Shown here piece by piece: positions 30,322 through 38,686 of a DNA stretch of 42,780 nucleotides. The DNA is from a virus, in IMG/VR virus record IMGVR_UViG_3300024949_000020, positions 1 to 42,780 of that record. One strand, 5' to 3'. Each line of letters begins with the position of its first letter. Position 1 is the stretch's first letter. The position numbers and the translations under genes are program-made. The notes below the pieces were generated by a model. That model had not been told where the DNA came from and did not search any database. It worked only from the letters and a program-made list of their open reading frames with translations.

Positions 30322-31779
30322 ATGAGCCTCAGTTTCAACACCATCCCGATGAACATCCGCACCCCGGGCCAGTACATCGAGCTGGACAACAGCCGCGCCG
30401 TGCAGGGCCTGCCGGCCGTGGAGCACAAGATCCTGGTGATCGGCCAGCGCCTGGCGGCGGGCACGGTGGCCGCGGGTGTGCCCACGCGCATCCTGAGCGC
30501 GGCGCAGGGTGAGGACTTCTTCGGCCGGGGATCGATGCTGGCCGCGATGCTGGCCGGGCTGCAGGGCGCCAACACCTACACCGAGTGCTGGGCCGTGGCA
30601 CTGGACGACAACGCGGCGGGCGCCTTTGCCTCGGGCACCATCACCCTGGGCGGCAGCCCCACCGAGGCCGGCACGCTGAACTGCTACGTGGCCGGCCAGC
30701 TGGTGCAGGTGGCGGTGGCCAGCGCGGCCACCAGCGGCAGCCTGGCCACGGCCCTGGCTGCCGCCATCACGGCCGACACCACGCTGCCGGTGACCGCGGC
30801 CGCGGTGGGATCGGTGGTGACGCTGACGGCGCGCCACAAGGGCGAGGTGGCCAATGGCCTTGACCTACGCTTCAACTACTACAGCGGCGAGCGCACGCCC
30901 AAGGGCCTGACCACCACCATCGTGACCATCGGCAGCGGCACTGCCAACCCGGACGTGCAGGCGGCCATCACCGCCATCGGCGACGAGCAGTTCCACACCG
31001 TGGTGATGCCCTACACCGACACCAGCAACCTGGCCAAGCTGGAGGCGATGCTGGCTGCACGCTTCGGCCCGATGGTGCAGAAGGAGGGTCACGCATTCGC
31101 TGCTGCTGCCGGCACGCACGGCACCATCACCACCCTGGGTGGTGGCCGCAACAGCCCGCACCTGACGATCATGGGTGCCGGCAAGAGCCCCACGCCCACC
31201 TACGTGTGGGCGGCCGTGGCCGCCGCGGTGGACGCCTACGAGCCCGACCCGGCCCGGCCGCGCCAGACGCTGGTGCTGCCCGGCGTGCTGGCCCCGGCCA
31301 TTGCCGACCGCTGGACGCGCGACGAGCGCAACCTGGCGCTGTACGACGGCATCAGCACCACGGTGGTGGACGCCGGCGGCCAGGTGCTGATCGAGCGGCT
31401 GATCACCACCTACCAGACCAACGGCTTCGGCGTGTCTGACACCAGCTACCTGGACGTGGAGACGGTGCGCACCATCGCCTACCTGCGCTACACGGTGCGG
31501 GTGCGGATTGCGCTGAAGTTCCCGCGCCACAAGCTGGCCGACGACGGCACGAAGTACGGCCCCGGCCAGGCGATCGTGACGCCCAACGTGATCCGCGCCG
31601 AGTTGGTGGCGCTGTTCATGGATTGGATGGACGCCGGCCTGGCCGAGGGGCTGGAGCAGTTCAAGCGCGACTTGATCGTGCAGCGTGCGGCTGATCCGAA
31701 CCGGGTCGACGCGATCATCCCGCCGGACGTCGTCAACCAGTTCCGCGTGTTCGCGGCGCAGGTCCAGTTCCGCCTCTGA
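30322..31779 (+). CDS. Tail sheath protein (Mu gpL-like)
   Basis: A 485-aa contractile sheath protein. It begins MSLSFNTIPMNIRTPGQYIELDNSRA, the usual sheath N-terminus, and ends with the conserved core (RDERNLALYDGISTTVVDAGGQVLIERLITTYQTNGFG...DVVNQFRVFAAQVQF). Size is close to Mu gpL (495 aa). AAGGAG lies 7 bases before the ATG. Its presence shows a myovirus-type tail. Confidence 0.95.
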   Translation: MSLSFNTIPMNIRTPGQYIELDNSRAVQGLPAVEHKILVIGQRLAAGTVAAGVPTRILSAAQGEDFFGRGSMLAAMLAGLQGANTYTECWAVALDDNAAGAFASGTITLGGSPTEAGTLNCYVAGQLVQVAVASAATSGSLATALAAAITADTTLPVTAAAVGSVVTLTARHKGEVANGLDLRFNYYSGERTPKGLTTTIVTIGSGTANPDVQAAITAIGDEQFHTVVMPYTDTSNLAKLEAMLAARFGPMVQKEGHAFAAAAGTHGTITTLGGGRNSPHLTIMGAGKSPTPTYVWAAVAAAVDAYEPDPARPRQTLVLPGVLAPAIADRWTRDERNLALYDGISTTVVDAGGQVLIERLITTYQTNGFGVSDTSYLDVETVRTIAYLRYTVRVRIALKFPRHKLADDGTKYGPGQAIVTPNVIRAELVALFMDWMDAGLAEGLEQFKRDLIVQRAADPNRVDAIIPPDVVNQFRVFAAQVQFRL

Positions 31780-31815
31780 CGGCGCCTGCGTTTTAGCGCC
31801 TGCGAAAGGACATCG

Positions 31816-32001
31816 ATGTCGATTCGAGTGACGATCAAGCACGACGAGCCCGAGGCCGCCGGCAAACACCTGAAGGTGACGGTGGTGACGGTGGGCAACA
31901 GCGACGCGCAGGAGCACCAGGTGCTGCTGGATGCTGGCCAGGCCACCACCGTGCAGGTGGGCCCGGGCCAGTTCGTGATGGTGGATGACAAGGAGGCCTG
32001 A
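31816..32001 (+). CDS. Small hypothetical protein between sheath and tube genes
   Basis: A 61-aa protein (MSIRVTIKHDEPEAAGKHLKVTVVTVGNSD...) with alternating strands and an acidic end. GAAAGGA precedes its ATG, and it ends 2 bases before the tube gene. Not recognised; possibly a tail assembly helper. Confidence 0.68.
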   Translation: MSIRVTIKHDEPEAAGKHLKVTVVTVGNSDAQEHQVLLDAGQATTVQVGPGQFVMVDDKEA

Positions 32002-32003
32002 TC

Positions 32004-32366
32004 ATGGGCATGAGGCATTCGAGGGCCTACATCAAGGCCGATGGGGCATTGTTGGAAACGCTGCCTGGCGCCAAGTTGGACCTGGGCGGCGTGGAGCGCA
32101 CGGCGGTCGAGGGTGACCACGCGGTGCTGGGCTACACCGAGAAGACCAAGGCCAGCGTGCTGACCTGCGAGATCTCGCTCGGTCAGGGCATCAGCCTGGC
32201 GCAGCTGCAGAAGATCACGGGCGCGACCGTGACCTACGAGGCCGACACCGGCCAGACCTATGTGCAGCGCAATGCCTTCGTCACCAAGACGCTCAGCGTG
32301 AGCAGCGGCGACGGCAAGGTGGCCCTGGAGTTTGCGGGCGACCCGGCCGAGGAGATGGGTGTATGA
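32004..32366 (+). CDS. Tail tube protein (Mu gpM-like)
   Basis: A 120-aa protein matching the Mu gpM tube family in size and place, with GALLETLPGAKLDLGGVERTAVEGDH and TCEISLGQGISLAQLQKITGATVTYEADTGQTYV. It forms the inner tube through which DNA passes. It overlaps the chaperone gene by 4 bases. Confidence 0.9.
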   Translation: MGMRHSRAYIKADGALLETLPGAKLDLGGVERTAVEGDHAVLGYTEKTKASVLTCEISLGQGISLAQLQKITGATVTYEADTGQTYVQRNAFVTKTLSVSSGDGKVALEFAGDPAEEMGV

Positions 32367-32659
32367 GCGGCGAGCAAGCGGAGTCGACGGTCTATGCGCT
32401 CAAGCACGCGGTCGAGCTCAAGCGTGCCGATGGGTCCGTGGCGGAGACGCTGACGGAGCTGACGTTCCAGCGCCTGAAGGGCGGTGCCGCGCGGCGTGCA
32501 CTCAACGCCAAGGACAAGGGCACCGGCGAGTTTGTGGCCGCGTTGGTCTGTGCCAGCGCGCAGATCCCGCCCAGCACCTTCGACATGCTGGACGCCGAGG
32601 ACGTATTCGGCGCGATGGAGATCGCCACCGGTTTTTTCGGGGTGTCCCTGCCAACCTGA
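32363..32659 (+). CDS. Tail assembly chaperone, short form (Mu gp41-like)
   Basis: A 98-aa protein (VYALKHAVELKRADGSVAETLTELTFQRLKGG...AALVCASAQIP...) matching gp41-like tail assembly chaperones, which coat the tape measure before the tail tube polymerises. Its last codons run through a T TTT TTC slippery sequence at 32632..32638; a -1 shift there makes a longer product with a GpE-like tail. Confidence 0.87.
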   Translation: MSGEQAESTVYALKHAVELKRADGSVAETLTELTFQRLKGGAARRALNAKDKGTGEFVAALVCASAQIPPSTFDMLDAEDVFGAMEIATGFFGVSLPT

Positions 32660-32793
32660 TCGAGGTGATGGCGGAGGTGGCCTACGTGTACCACTGGCCG
32701 CCCAGCGAGTTGGACGCGATGACGGTTGACGATCTGCTGCTGTGGCACGGGCAGGCAGCACGGATCCAGCGCGAAGTGAACAAGGCGCCTTGA
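32638..32793 (+). CDS. Frameshift extension of the tail chaperone (GpE-like)
   Basis: This stretch has no good start of its own. It continues from 32363..32638 after a -1 slip, giving a 143-aa fusion. The added residues include EVMAEVAYVYHWPPSELDAM and DDLLLWHGQAARI, matching the P2 E+E' / GpE pattern (FHWPPSE...LxxW). Phages commonly make such a fusion in a fixed ratio to the short form. Confidence 0.8.
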   Translation, partial: RGVPANLIEVMAEVAYVYHWPPSELDAMTVDDLLLWHGQAARIQREVNKAP

Positions 32794-32835
32794 CGAAAGT
32801 CGGGCGCTCGGCGTTTGAAAGGCGAGTGACCCACG

Positions 32836-34347
32836 ATGTTGAAGCTGCAGTTCGTGATCGAGGCGGTCGACAAGGCCACCGCACGGCTGGGCGCTGTCAA
32901 CAAGGCAGTGGACACCTCGGTGGACCGCATCACCGCCCCGGCCCGCAAGCTGCGCGCCGCACTCAACGGCCTGGTGAACGAAAGCGGCATCGATCGTATC
33001 GGCGCGGCCTGGTCGAATGTGCAGGACAAGCTGATGCGGCTGCCGATGGTGGCCGCGATCTCGATGGGCGGGGCCTTCACCGTGATGAAGCACACCATCG
33101 ACGAGACCGACCGCATGGTGGACGCGGCCCGCAAGCTCAACGTGCCGATCGAGCAATACCAGCGGCTTGGCTTTGCAGCCAGCGTGAGTGGCAGCAGCAT
33201 CGAGGAGATGGGCGGCAGCCTGCAGTTTCTCAGCCAGAACATGGTCGAGGCGATCAACGGCAGCAAGGATGCCCAGCTGTGGTTCGCACGCGTGGGCATC
33301 CCGCTGGCCCAGCTCAAGAAGATGAACGCCGTGGAGGTGTTCGAGCGCATTGCCGACAAGTTCAAGGCAGTGGGCGATGCAGGCCAGAACGCCGAGAAGA
33401 AGATTGCGGTGACGCGTGCCCTGATGGGCCGTGGTGGTGCTGAGCAGGTGCAGATGCTCAACCAGGGCAGCGCGGCCCTGCGCGAGTACTACAAGGAGGC
33501 CGATAAGTACGGCGTGCTCAACGCCAAGCAGGCCGATGAGTTCAAGGAGTCGGCCGACAACTTCAAGCGGTTCGAGGCATCGCTGCGCGGGCTGCTGGCG
33601 GCCATCACGTCGGCTGCGCTGCCGGGCCTGGACAAGCTGCTGCTCAAGGTCGCATCCATGAATGCCCAGAACCGGCTGGAGCTGGGCGAGAAGATCGGCG
33701 CCATGCTGGGCGCCTTCGTCGAGAAGATGCCGAAGGTGCTGATGTCGCTGGGCCAGATCAGCAAGGCCGTGGTGATGCTGGTCGGCGCACTGGATTCGCT
33801 GGCACAGGCCTTCGGCGGCTGGGACACACTGATCGTGGCCTTCAGTGCCGTGATGGTGGCCAAGGGCGTATGGGGTATCTATCAGCTGGTGGCGGCGCTG
33901 GGTGTGCTGAGCGGCGCCATCGTGATGACGCCGGCGGGCTGGTTCATCCTGGCCATCACTGCGATCGCCACTGCGGCCTACATGATCACGAAGCACTGGG
34001 AGCCGATCAAGAAGTGGTTCTCGGACCTGTGGGACGGCATCATCGGCGGCGCCAAGCGCGTGGGTGATTGGCTGGCCAGCCATCTGCCGGCCTGGCTGCT
34101 GCCCGGTACCGGCGGCGTGTCCGCGGGTGGCGCGACGGTATCGACCGGCCCGTCGGCGGCCAGCGTGGTGGGCGCTGCGGCGGCGGGCAACCGCGGCACC
34201 TCGCCGATCCGGCCCGAGTTGAGCGGCACACTGAAGATCGAGTTCGATGATCAAGGCCGGCCGCGTGTGCGCGAGCTGCGCAAGGCGCCTGGCGGCCTGC
34301 TGGACTTCGATGTCTACAGCGGCGCGGTGATGGTGGGAGGCTCATGA
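32836..34347 (+). CDS. Tail tape measure protein
   Basis: A 503-aa protein, helical at the start, with DRITAPARKLRAALNGL and then segments typical of tape measures. Hydrophobic stretches lie at about 305-330 and 335-395 (ALGVLSGAIVMTPAGWFILAITAIATAAYMITKHW), and the tail end is Gly/Ser-rich. It sets tail length, and its hydrophobic part may enter the host membrane. At 503 aa the tail would be short for a myovirus. It is co-directional with the tube and baseplate genes. Confidence 0.92.
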   Translation: MLKLQFVIEAVDKATARLGAVNKAVDTSVDRITAPARKLRAALNGLVNESGIDRIGAAWSNVQDKLMRLPMVAAISMGGAFTVMKHTIDETDRMVDAARKLNVPIEQYQRLGFAASVSGSSIEEMGGSLQFLSQNMVEAINGSKDAQLWFARVGIPLAQLKKMNAVEVFERIADKFKAVGDAGQNAEKKIAVTRALMGRGGAEQVQMLNQGSAALREYYKEADKYGVLNAKQADEFKESADNFKRFEASLRGLLAAITSAALPGLDKLLLKVASMNAQNRLELGEKIGAMLGAFVEKMPKVLMSLGQISKAVVMLVGALDSLAQAFGGWDTLIVAFSAVMVAKGVWGIYQLVAALGVLSGAIVMTPAGWFILAITAIATAAYMITKHWEPIKKWFSDLWDGIIGGAKRVGDWLASHLPAWLLPGTGGVSAGGATVSTGPSAASVVGAAAAGNRGTSPIRPELSGTLKIEFDDQGRPRVRELRKAPGGLLDFDVYSGAVMVGGS

Positions 34348-35546
34348 GCTGGCGCGACCAACTCCAGCCGGCCAGCTTCCGCGGAGTGCCCTTCTTCGTT
34401 GAGAGCCACGAGGCCGAGGTCGGCCGGCGCGGCGAGGTGCACGAGTTTCCTCAGCGCGACGTGCCCTATGTCGAGGACTTGGGCCGGCGCGGCCGTGTGC
34501 TGACCGTCGAGGCCTATGTGCTGGGCACCGGCTACATCGCCCTCCGAAATCGGCTGATCGAGGCAGTGGAGCTGAAGGGCCCTGGTGCCCTGGTGCACCC
34601 GTACCTGGGCGAGCTGCGCGTGTCGGTGAGCACCTGCAAGCTGCGCGAGTCGTCCGAGGAGGGAGGCCGTTGCCGGTTCACCATCCAGTTCGTCGAGGCT
34701 GGCGAGGCCCGGTTTCCGTCTGCCAGCATCAGCACTGGCGCAGCAGCGTCTGCGGCAGCCGATGCCGCTGTGATGGCGGTGCAAACCAGCTTCACGGCCC
34801 GTCATTCTGTGGCGGGCAAGCCGGCGTTTGTGGCCAATGCCTCGGCCGGCATCTTCACGCAGGCCCTGGCCGGCATGCAGGCGGCCGTGGCCAAGGTTCG
34901 TGGTGCCGCCGACCAGGTGGCCCAGCTGCAGCACAGCCTGGATGAGCAGCGCCGCGACCTGACCACCTTGATCTATGCGCCGGCCAGCGCCGCCCAGGCC
35001 TTGGTGGGCAATATCCGCCAGCTGCTGCGCAGCGTGGCCACCACGCCGCGTGATGCGTTGAGCCTGGCCCGCACGCTGTACAACTTCGGCGCGTTGCTTC
35101 CGGCGGTGAGCCCCAGCACCACAAGCCGTCGGGCCCAGTACAACAACCAGCGCGAGCTGGTGCGCCTGGTGCGTGTGGTCTCGGCGGCCGAGGGTGCACG
35201 CGCTGCCACCGGCGTGGCGTGGGAGAGCTTCCAGGATGCCGTGGGTGCCCGCGATGAGCTGGTGGCGACGCTGGACGATGTGATGCTCGACGCCGACCTG
35301 GTCGACGAGGTTTACCAGGCCGTGCGCACCCTGCGCTCGGCGCTGGTGCGTGATGTGGCGGCCCGCGGTGGCGACCTGGCGCGCCTGGTCACATGGGTGC
35401 CGCAGGCCACCGCGCCTTCGCTGGCGCTGGCGCAGCGCCTGTATGCCGATGCGATGCGCGAGCCCGAGCTGGCGGCCCGCAATGCGATCCGGCACCCACT
35501 GTTCGTGCCGGGGTCCGTACCGCTGGAGGTGCTTGCAGATGGCTGA
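34344..35546 (+). CDS. DNA circularisation / baseplate protein (Mu gpN-like)
   Basis: A 400-aa protein that begins MSWRDQLQPASFRGVPFFVESHEAEVGRRGEVHEFPQRDVPYVEDLGR, the DNA_circ_N pattern of Mu gpN and relatives. Despite the family's name it is a baseplate component in Mu. It overlaps the tape measure and the next gene by 4 and 8 bases. Confidence 0.9.
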   Translation: MSWRDQLQPASFRGVPFFVESHEAEVGRRGEVHEFPQRDVPYVEDLGRRGRVLTVEAYVLGTGYIALRNRLIEAVELKGPGALVHPYLGELRVSVSTCKLRESSEEGGRCRFTIQFVEAGEARFPSASISTGAAASAAADAAVMAVQTSFTARHSVAGKPAFVANASAGIFTQALAGMQAAVAKVRGAADQVAQLQHSLDEQRRDLTTLIYAPASAAQALVGNIRQLLRSVATTPRDALSLARTLYNFGALLPAVSPSTTSRRAQYNNQRELVRLVRVVSAAEGARAATGVAWESFQDAVGARDELVATLDDVMLDADLVDEVYQAVRTLRSALVRDVAARGGDLARLVTWVPQATAPSLALAQRLYADAMREPELAARNAIRHPLFVPGSVPLEVLADG

Positions 35547-36624
35547 CGCTGCGCTGGACCTGCTGGTGGGCGGTCGCAGCTACGCGGGCTGGAAAGAGGC
35601 CCGTGTGCAGCTGAGCATGGAGCACTGCGCCGGCGGCTTTCGCCTGCGCGTGAGCGAGCGCTGGGCTGGCCAGGCCGACGATCGTGCGATTCCGGCCGGT
35701 GACCGCTGCGAGCTGAGGGTCGACGGTGAGACGGTGATCACCGGCTATGTGGACAGCACCGAGTGCAGCATCGACGCCAAGGCGCACGATGTGGAGGTGT
35801 CCGGTCGTGACGCCACCGGTGACCTGGTCGACTGCAGTGCGGTGCGCAAGGCGGGCCAGTGGCGGGGCCTGCGCATCGAGCAGATCGCGGCCGAGCTGGC
35901 GGCGCCCTACGGTGTGGCGGTGCGGGCCGATGTGGACACCGGCAAGGCGCTGGCCAGCTTTGCGCTGCAAGAGGGTGAGTCGGTGTTCGACGCCATCGAG
36001 CGTGCGGCGCGGATCCGCGCGTTGCTGCTGGTGAGCGACAGCAAGGGCGGCCTGCTGATCACGCGGGCCGGAACCAGCCGTGTGGCGATGCCGCTGGTGC
36101 TGGGCGTCAACATCCTGGCGGCCAAGGCGGGGCTGGACATGCGCGAGCGATTCAGCAGCTATACCGTCAAGGGCCAGGCGCCTGGCAGCGACTTCTTCAA
36201 CGGCCCTGCGGTGTCGCAGATCAAGGCCCAGGCGGTCGACCCGGCGGTGCAGCGCCACCGGCCGTTGATTGTCACCAACGACACGCCCGACGTGGCGGCC
36301 ACGCTGGTGCAGCGTGCGCAGTGGGAGGCGAAGGTGCGGGCCGCCAAATCGGTGGAGGTTGAGGTGACCGTGCAGGGCTGGCGCCACCCGGCTGGCCTGT
36401 GGCGGCCGAACGCGCTGGTGCGCGTGGTGGCTGCGCCGTTGCGCCTGGACCATGACCTGTTGATCACGGCCTGCGCTTTCAACCTGGACGACAAGGGCTC
36501 GACCACGGTGCTCAAGCTCACCCGGGCCGACGCGTACACGCTGCTGCCGATGACGGCCCCCGGTGCGGGCGCGGCCGGCTTCTGGACGCTGCCCAAGCCC
36601 CAGGGCACGGGAGCCACGCCATGA
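35539..36624 (+). CDS. Baseplate hub protein (Mu gpP-like)
   Basis: A 361-aa protein in the Mu gpP / late-control-D-like family: LDLLVGGRSYAGWKEARVQLSMEHCAGGFRLRVSERW and ITGYVDSTECSIDAKAHDVEVSGRDATGDLVDCS. It forms the hub that holds the central spike. The ATG at 35539 overlaps the previous stop; the longer in-frame version lacks support. Confidence 0.9.
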   Translation: MADAALDLLVGGRSYAGWKEARVQLSMEHCAGGFRLRVSERWAGQADDRAIPAGDRCELRVDGETVITGYVDSTECSIDAKAHDVEVSGRDATGDLVDCSAVRKAGQWRGLRIEQIAAELAAPYGVAVRADVDTGKALASFALQEGESVFDAIERAARIRALLLVSDSKGGLLITRAGTSRVAMPLVLGVNILAAKAGLDMRERFSSYTVKGQAPGSDFFNGPAVSQIKAQAVDPAVQRHRPLIVTNDTPDVAATLVQRAQWEAKVRAAKSVEVEVTVQGWRHPAGLWRPNALVRVVAAPLRLDHDLLITACAFNLDDKGSTTVLKLTRADAYTLLPMTAPGAGAAGFWTLPKPQGTGATP

Positions 36625-37184
36625 GCGGCCTGCAGCGCGTTTTGCGGCCGCTGGTGCAGCGCATGCAGCTGATGATCGGCCGTGCCGTGGTGCTGCTGGT
36701 CAACGACGGCACCAAGCTGCAGGGCCTGCAGGTCAGCCTGCTGGCCGATGAGGTGCGGGGCGATGTGGAGCGTTTTCAGGACTACGGCTTCACCAGCCAC
36801 CCGCACCCGGGTGCCGAGGCGGTGGCGGCGTGCGTGGCCGGCAGCCGAGACCATGTGCTGGTGATCGCGGTGGACGATCGCCGCTACCGCCTGGCCGGCC
36901 TGGCCCAGGGCGAGGTGGCGATCTACACCGACGAGGGCGACAAGATCGTGCTCAAGCGTGGCGGCACCATCGAGGTGACGGCTGCGACCAAGGTGCGTCT
37001 GGTGGCACCGGTGGTGGAGTGCAGCGGCAACCTGACCGTGGCCGGCAGCATCACATCGGGCGCCAGCATCACGGCTGCGGCCAACGTGGCCGACCAGGGC
37101 GGCGCCAAGACGATGGCCGGCATGCGCACGGCCTACAACAGCCACGACCACAGCCCAGGCCCCACGCCTGACCCGGGGATGTGA
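36621..37184 (+). CDS. Baseplate spike protein (Mu gp45-like)
   Basis: A 187-aa spike protein. The N-terminal OB-like part is followed by repeated strands (VEVTAATKVRLVAPVVECSGNLTVAGSITSGASIT), a beta-helix, and a tip with His175-x-His177 (SHDHSPGPTP). In Mu gp45 a His-x-His motif holds an iron at the tip that pierces the membrane. It overlaps the hub gene as ATGA. Confidence 0.92.
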   Translation: MSGLQRVLRPLVQRMQLMIGRAVVLLVNDGTKLQGLQVSLLADEVRGDVERFQDYGFTSHPHPGAEAVAACVAGSRDHVLVIAVDDRRYRLAGLAQGEVAIYTDEGDKIVLKRGGTIEVTAATKVRLVAPVVECSGNLTVAGSITSGASITAAANVADQGGAKTMAGMRTAYNSHDHSPGPTPDPGM

Positions 37185-37185
37185 C

Positions 37186-37629
37186 ATGAGCGACATCCGT
37201 ACCGTGTGGCGTGATCAGGGTGGTGAGTGGCTGGTGGCCGGCCCGTCGCTGGCCGACGACGATGGGCTGGAGACGGCCGTGGTGCTGAGCCTGTTCACCG
37301 ACCGGGTGGCCACCGAGGGCGACACCTCGGTGGAGCCCACGGCCCGCCGGGGCTGGTGGGGCGATGCCTACCCGGAGGTCGACGGCGACCGCATCGGCTC
37401 ACGCCTGTGGCTGCTGGCCCGGGAGAAGCAGACGCCGGCGGTGCTGGCCCGCGCTGAGCTGTATGCCCGCGAGGCCCTGCAGTGGCTGGTGGACGACGGT
37501 GTGGCCAGTGCGGTGGATGTGTCGGCAGAGCAGGTGAGCCTGGGCGTGCTTGGCCTGGCCATCACCATCACGCGCAGTGCGCAGCCGGTGCTGCGCTTCC
37601 GCTTCGATTCGTTTTGGAAGGGGGCTTGA
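37186..37629 (+). CDS. Baseplate wedge protein (Mu gp46-like)
   Basis: A 147-aa protein with ARRGWWGDAYPEVDGDRIGSRLWLL, the signature of the GP46 family, and SVLRF-type strands at the end. It is a lysozyme-like wedge component related to P2 W in role. It ends at the overlapping start of the gp47-like gene. Confidence 0.9.
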   Translation: MSDIRTVWRDQGGEWLVAGPSLADDDGLETAVVLSLFTDRVATEGDTSVEPTARRGWWGDAYPEVDGDRIGSRLWLLAREKQTPAVLARAELYAREALQWLVDDGVASAVDVSAEQVSLGVLGLAITITRSAQPVLRFRFDSFWKGA

Positions 37630-38682
37630 ATGCCGTTTGCACGACCCACTCTGGCCGAGCTGATCGAGCGCGCGGCGTCCGACATCGAGGCCGGCCTGCC
37701 TGGCACCGATGCACGCCTGCGCCGCAGCAACCTGGCGGTGATGGCCCGCATGCATGCCGGCGCAGTGCACGGCCTGTATGGCTACCTGGACTGGCTGGCC
37801 CAGCAGCTGATGCCGGACACCGCGGAGACGGTGTTCCTGGATCGGTTCTCGGGCATCTGGGGCGTGATTCGGGTGCCGGCGTCGTTCGCCTCGGGCCCGG
37901 TGACGGTGACCGGTACGTCGGGCGTGGTGGTGCCCTCTGGCACGCAGATGCAGCGCAGCGACGGTGCCGCCTTCGTGACCACAGCGGATGCAACGCTGGC
38001 CGCAGGCACTGTGGCACTGCCGGTGGCTGCGGTTGTGGCAGGCGCTGCCGGCAACGCGGTGGCTGGCACGCAGATGACGTTCGTGCAGCCGGTGGCAGGG
38101 GTGGCCAGCGCCGGCAACGTGGCAGCCGGTGGCCTGGTGGGAGGCGCTGACCGGGAGACGGACGATGCACTGCGCGGCCGTGTGATGGCGCGGATCCAGC
38201 AGGCACCGATGGGCGGCGCCCAGGCCGACTATGTGGCGTGGGCGTTGGAGGTGGCGGGCGTCACCCGCGCCTGGTGCTACCCGCTGGAGGGCGGCCCGGG
38301 TACGGTGGTGGTGCGCTTCGTGCGCGATACCGACGCCAGCCTGATCCCTGATGCGGGCGAGGTGGCCGCGGTACAGGCCTACATCGATGACCGGCGACCG
38401 GTGTGCGCGCAGGTGACGGTGCTGGCGCCGACGGCCGCAGCGCTGAACATGTCGATCACGTTGACGCCGGGCACTGCGGCGGTGAAGGCGGCGGTGACGG
38501 CTGAGCTGGCCGATGTGCTGCAGCGCGAGGCCTATCCCGGCGGCACGATCCTGCTGAGCCACCTTCGTGAGGCGATCAGCGTGGCCGCGGGCGAGACGAA
38601 CAACGTGCTGGTGTCACCCGTTGCCGATGTAACGCACAGCGCTGGCCAGATGCCGGTGCTGGGCACCATCACGTGGAGCTGA
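37630..38682 (+). CDS. Baseplate J-like protein (Mu gp47-like)
   Basis: A 350-aa protein of the baseplate J family: LAELIERAASDIEAGLPG at the start, then VFLDRFSGIWGVIRVPASFASGPVTVTG, a central beta domain, GGADRETDDALRGRVMARIQQAPMGG and a C-terminal YPGGTILLSHLREAIS. It forms the wedge ring that holds tail fibres. In Mu the next gene is gp48; here fibre genes come in between. Confidence 0.93.
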   Translation: MPFARPTLAELIERAASDIEAGLPGTDARLRRSNLAVMARMHAGAVHGLYGYLDWLAQQLMPDTAETVFLDRFSGIWGVIRVPASFASGPVTVTGTSGVVVPSGTQMQRSDGAAFVTTADATLAAGTVALPVAAVVAGAAGNAVAGTQMTFVQPVAGVASAGNVAAGGLVGGADRETDDALRGRVMARIQQAPMGGAQADYVAWALEVAGVTRAWCYPLEGGPGTVVVRFVRDTDASLIPDAGEVAAVQAYIDDRRPVCAQVTVLAPTAAALNMSITLTPGTAAVKAAVTAELADVLQREAYPGGTILLSHLREAISVAAGETNNVLVSPVADVTHSAGQMPVLGTITWS

Positions 38683-38686
38683 TGCG

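Noticed and set aside
32392-34254. 620-aa minus-strand open frame opposite the tape measure gene
   Set aside because: His/Leu/Gln-rich antisense frame with no motif, against a tape measure in the expected place.
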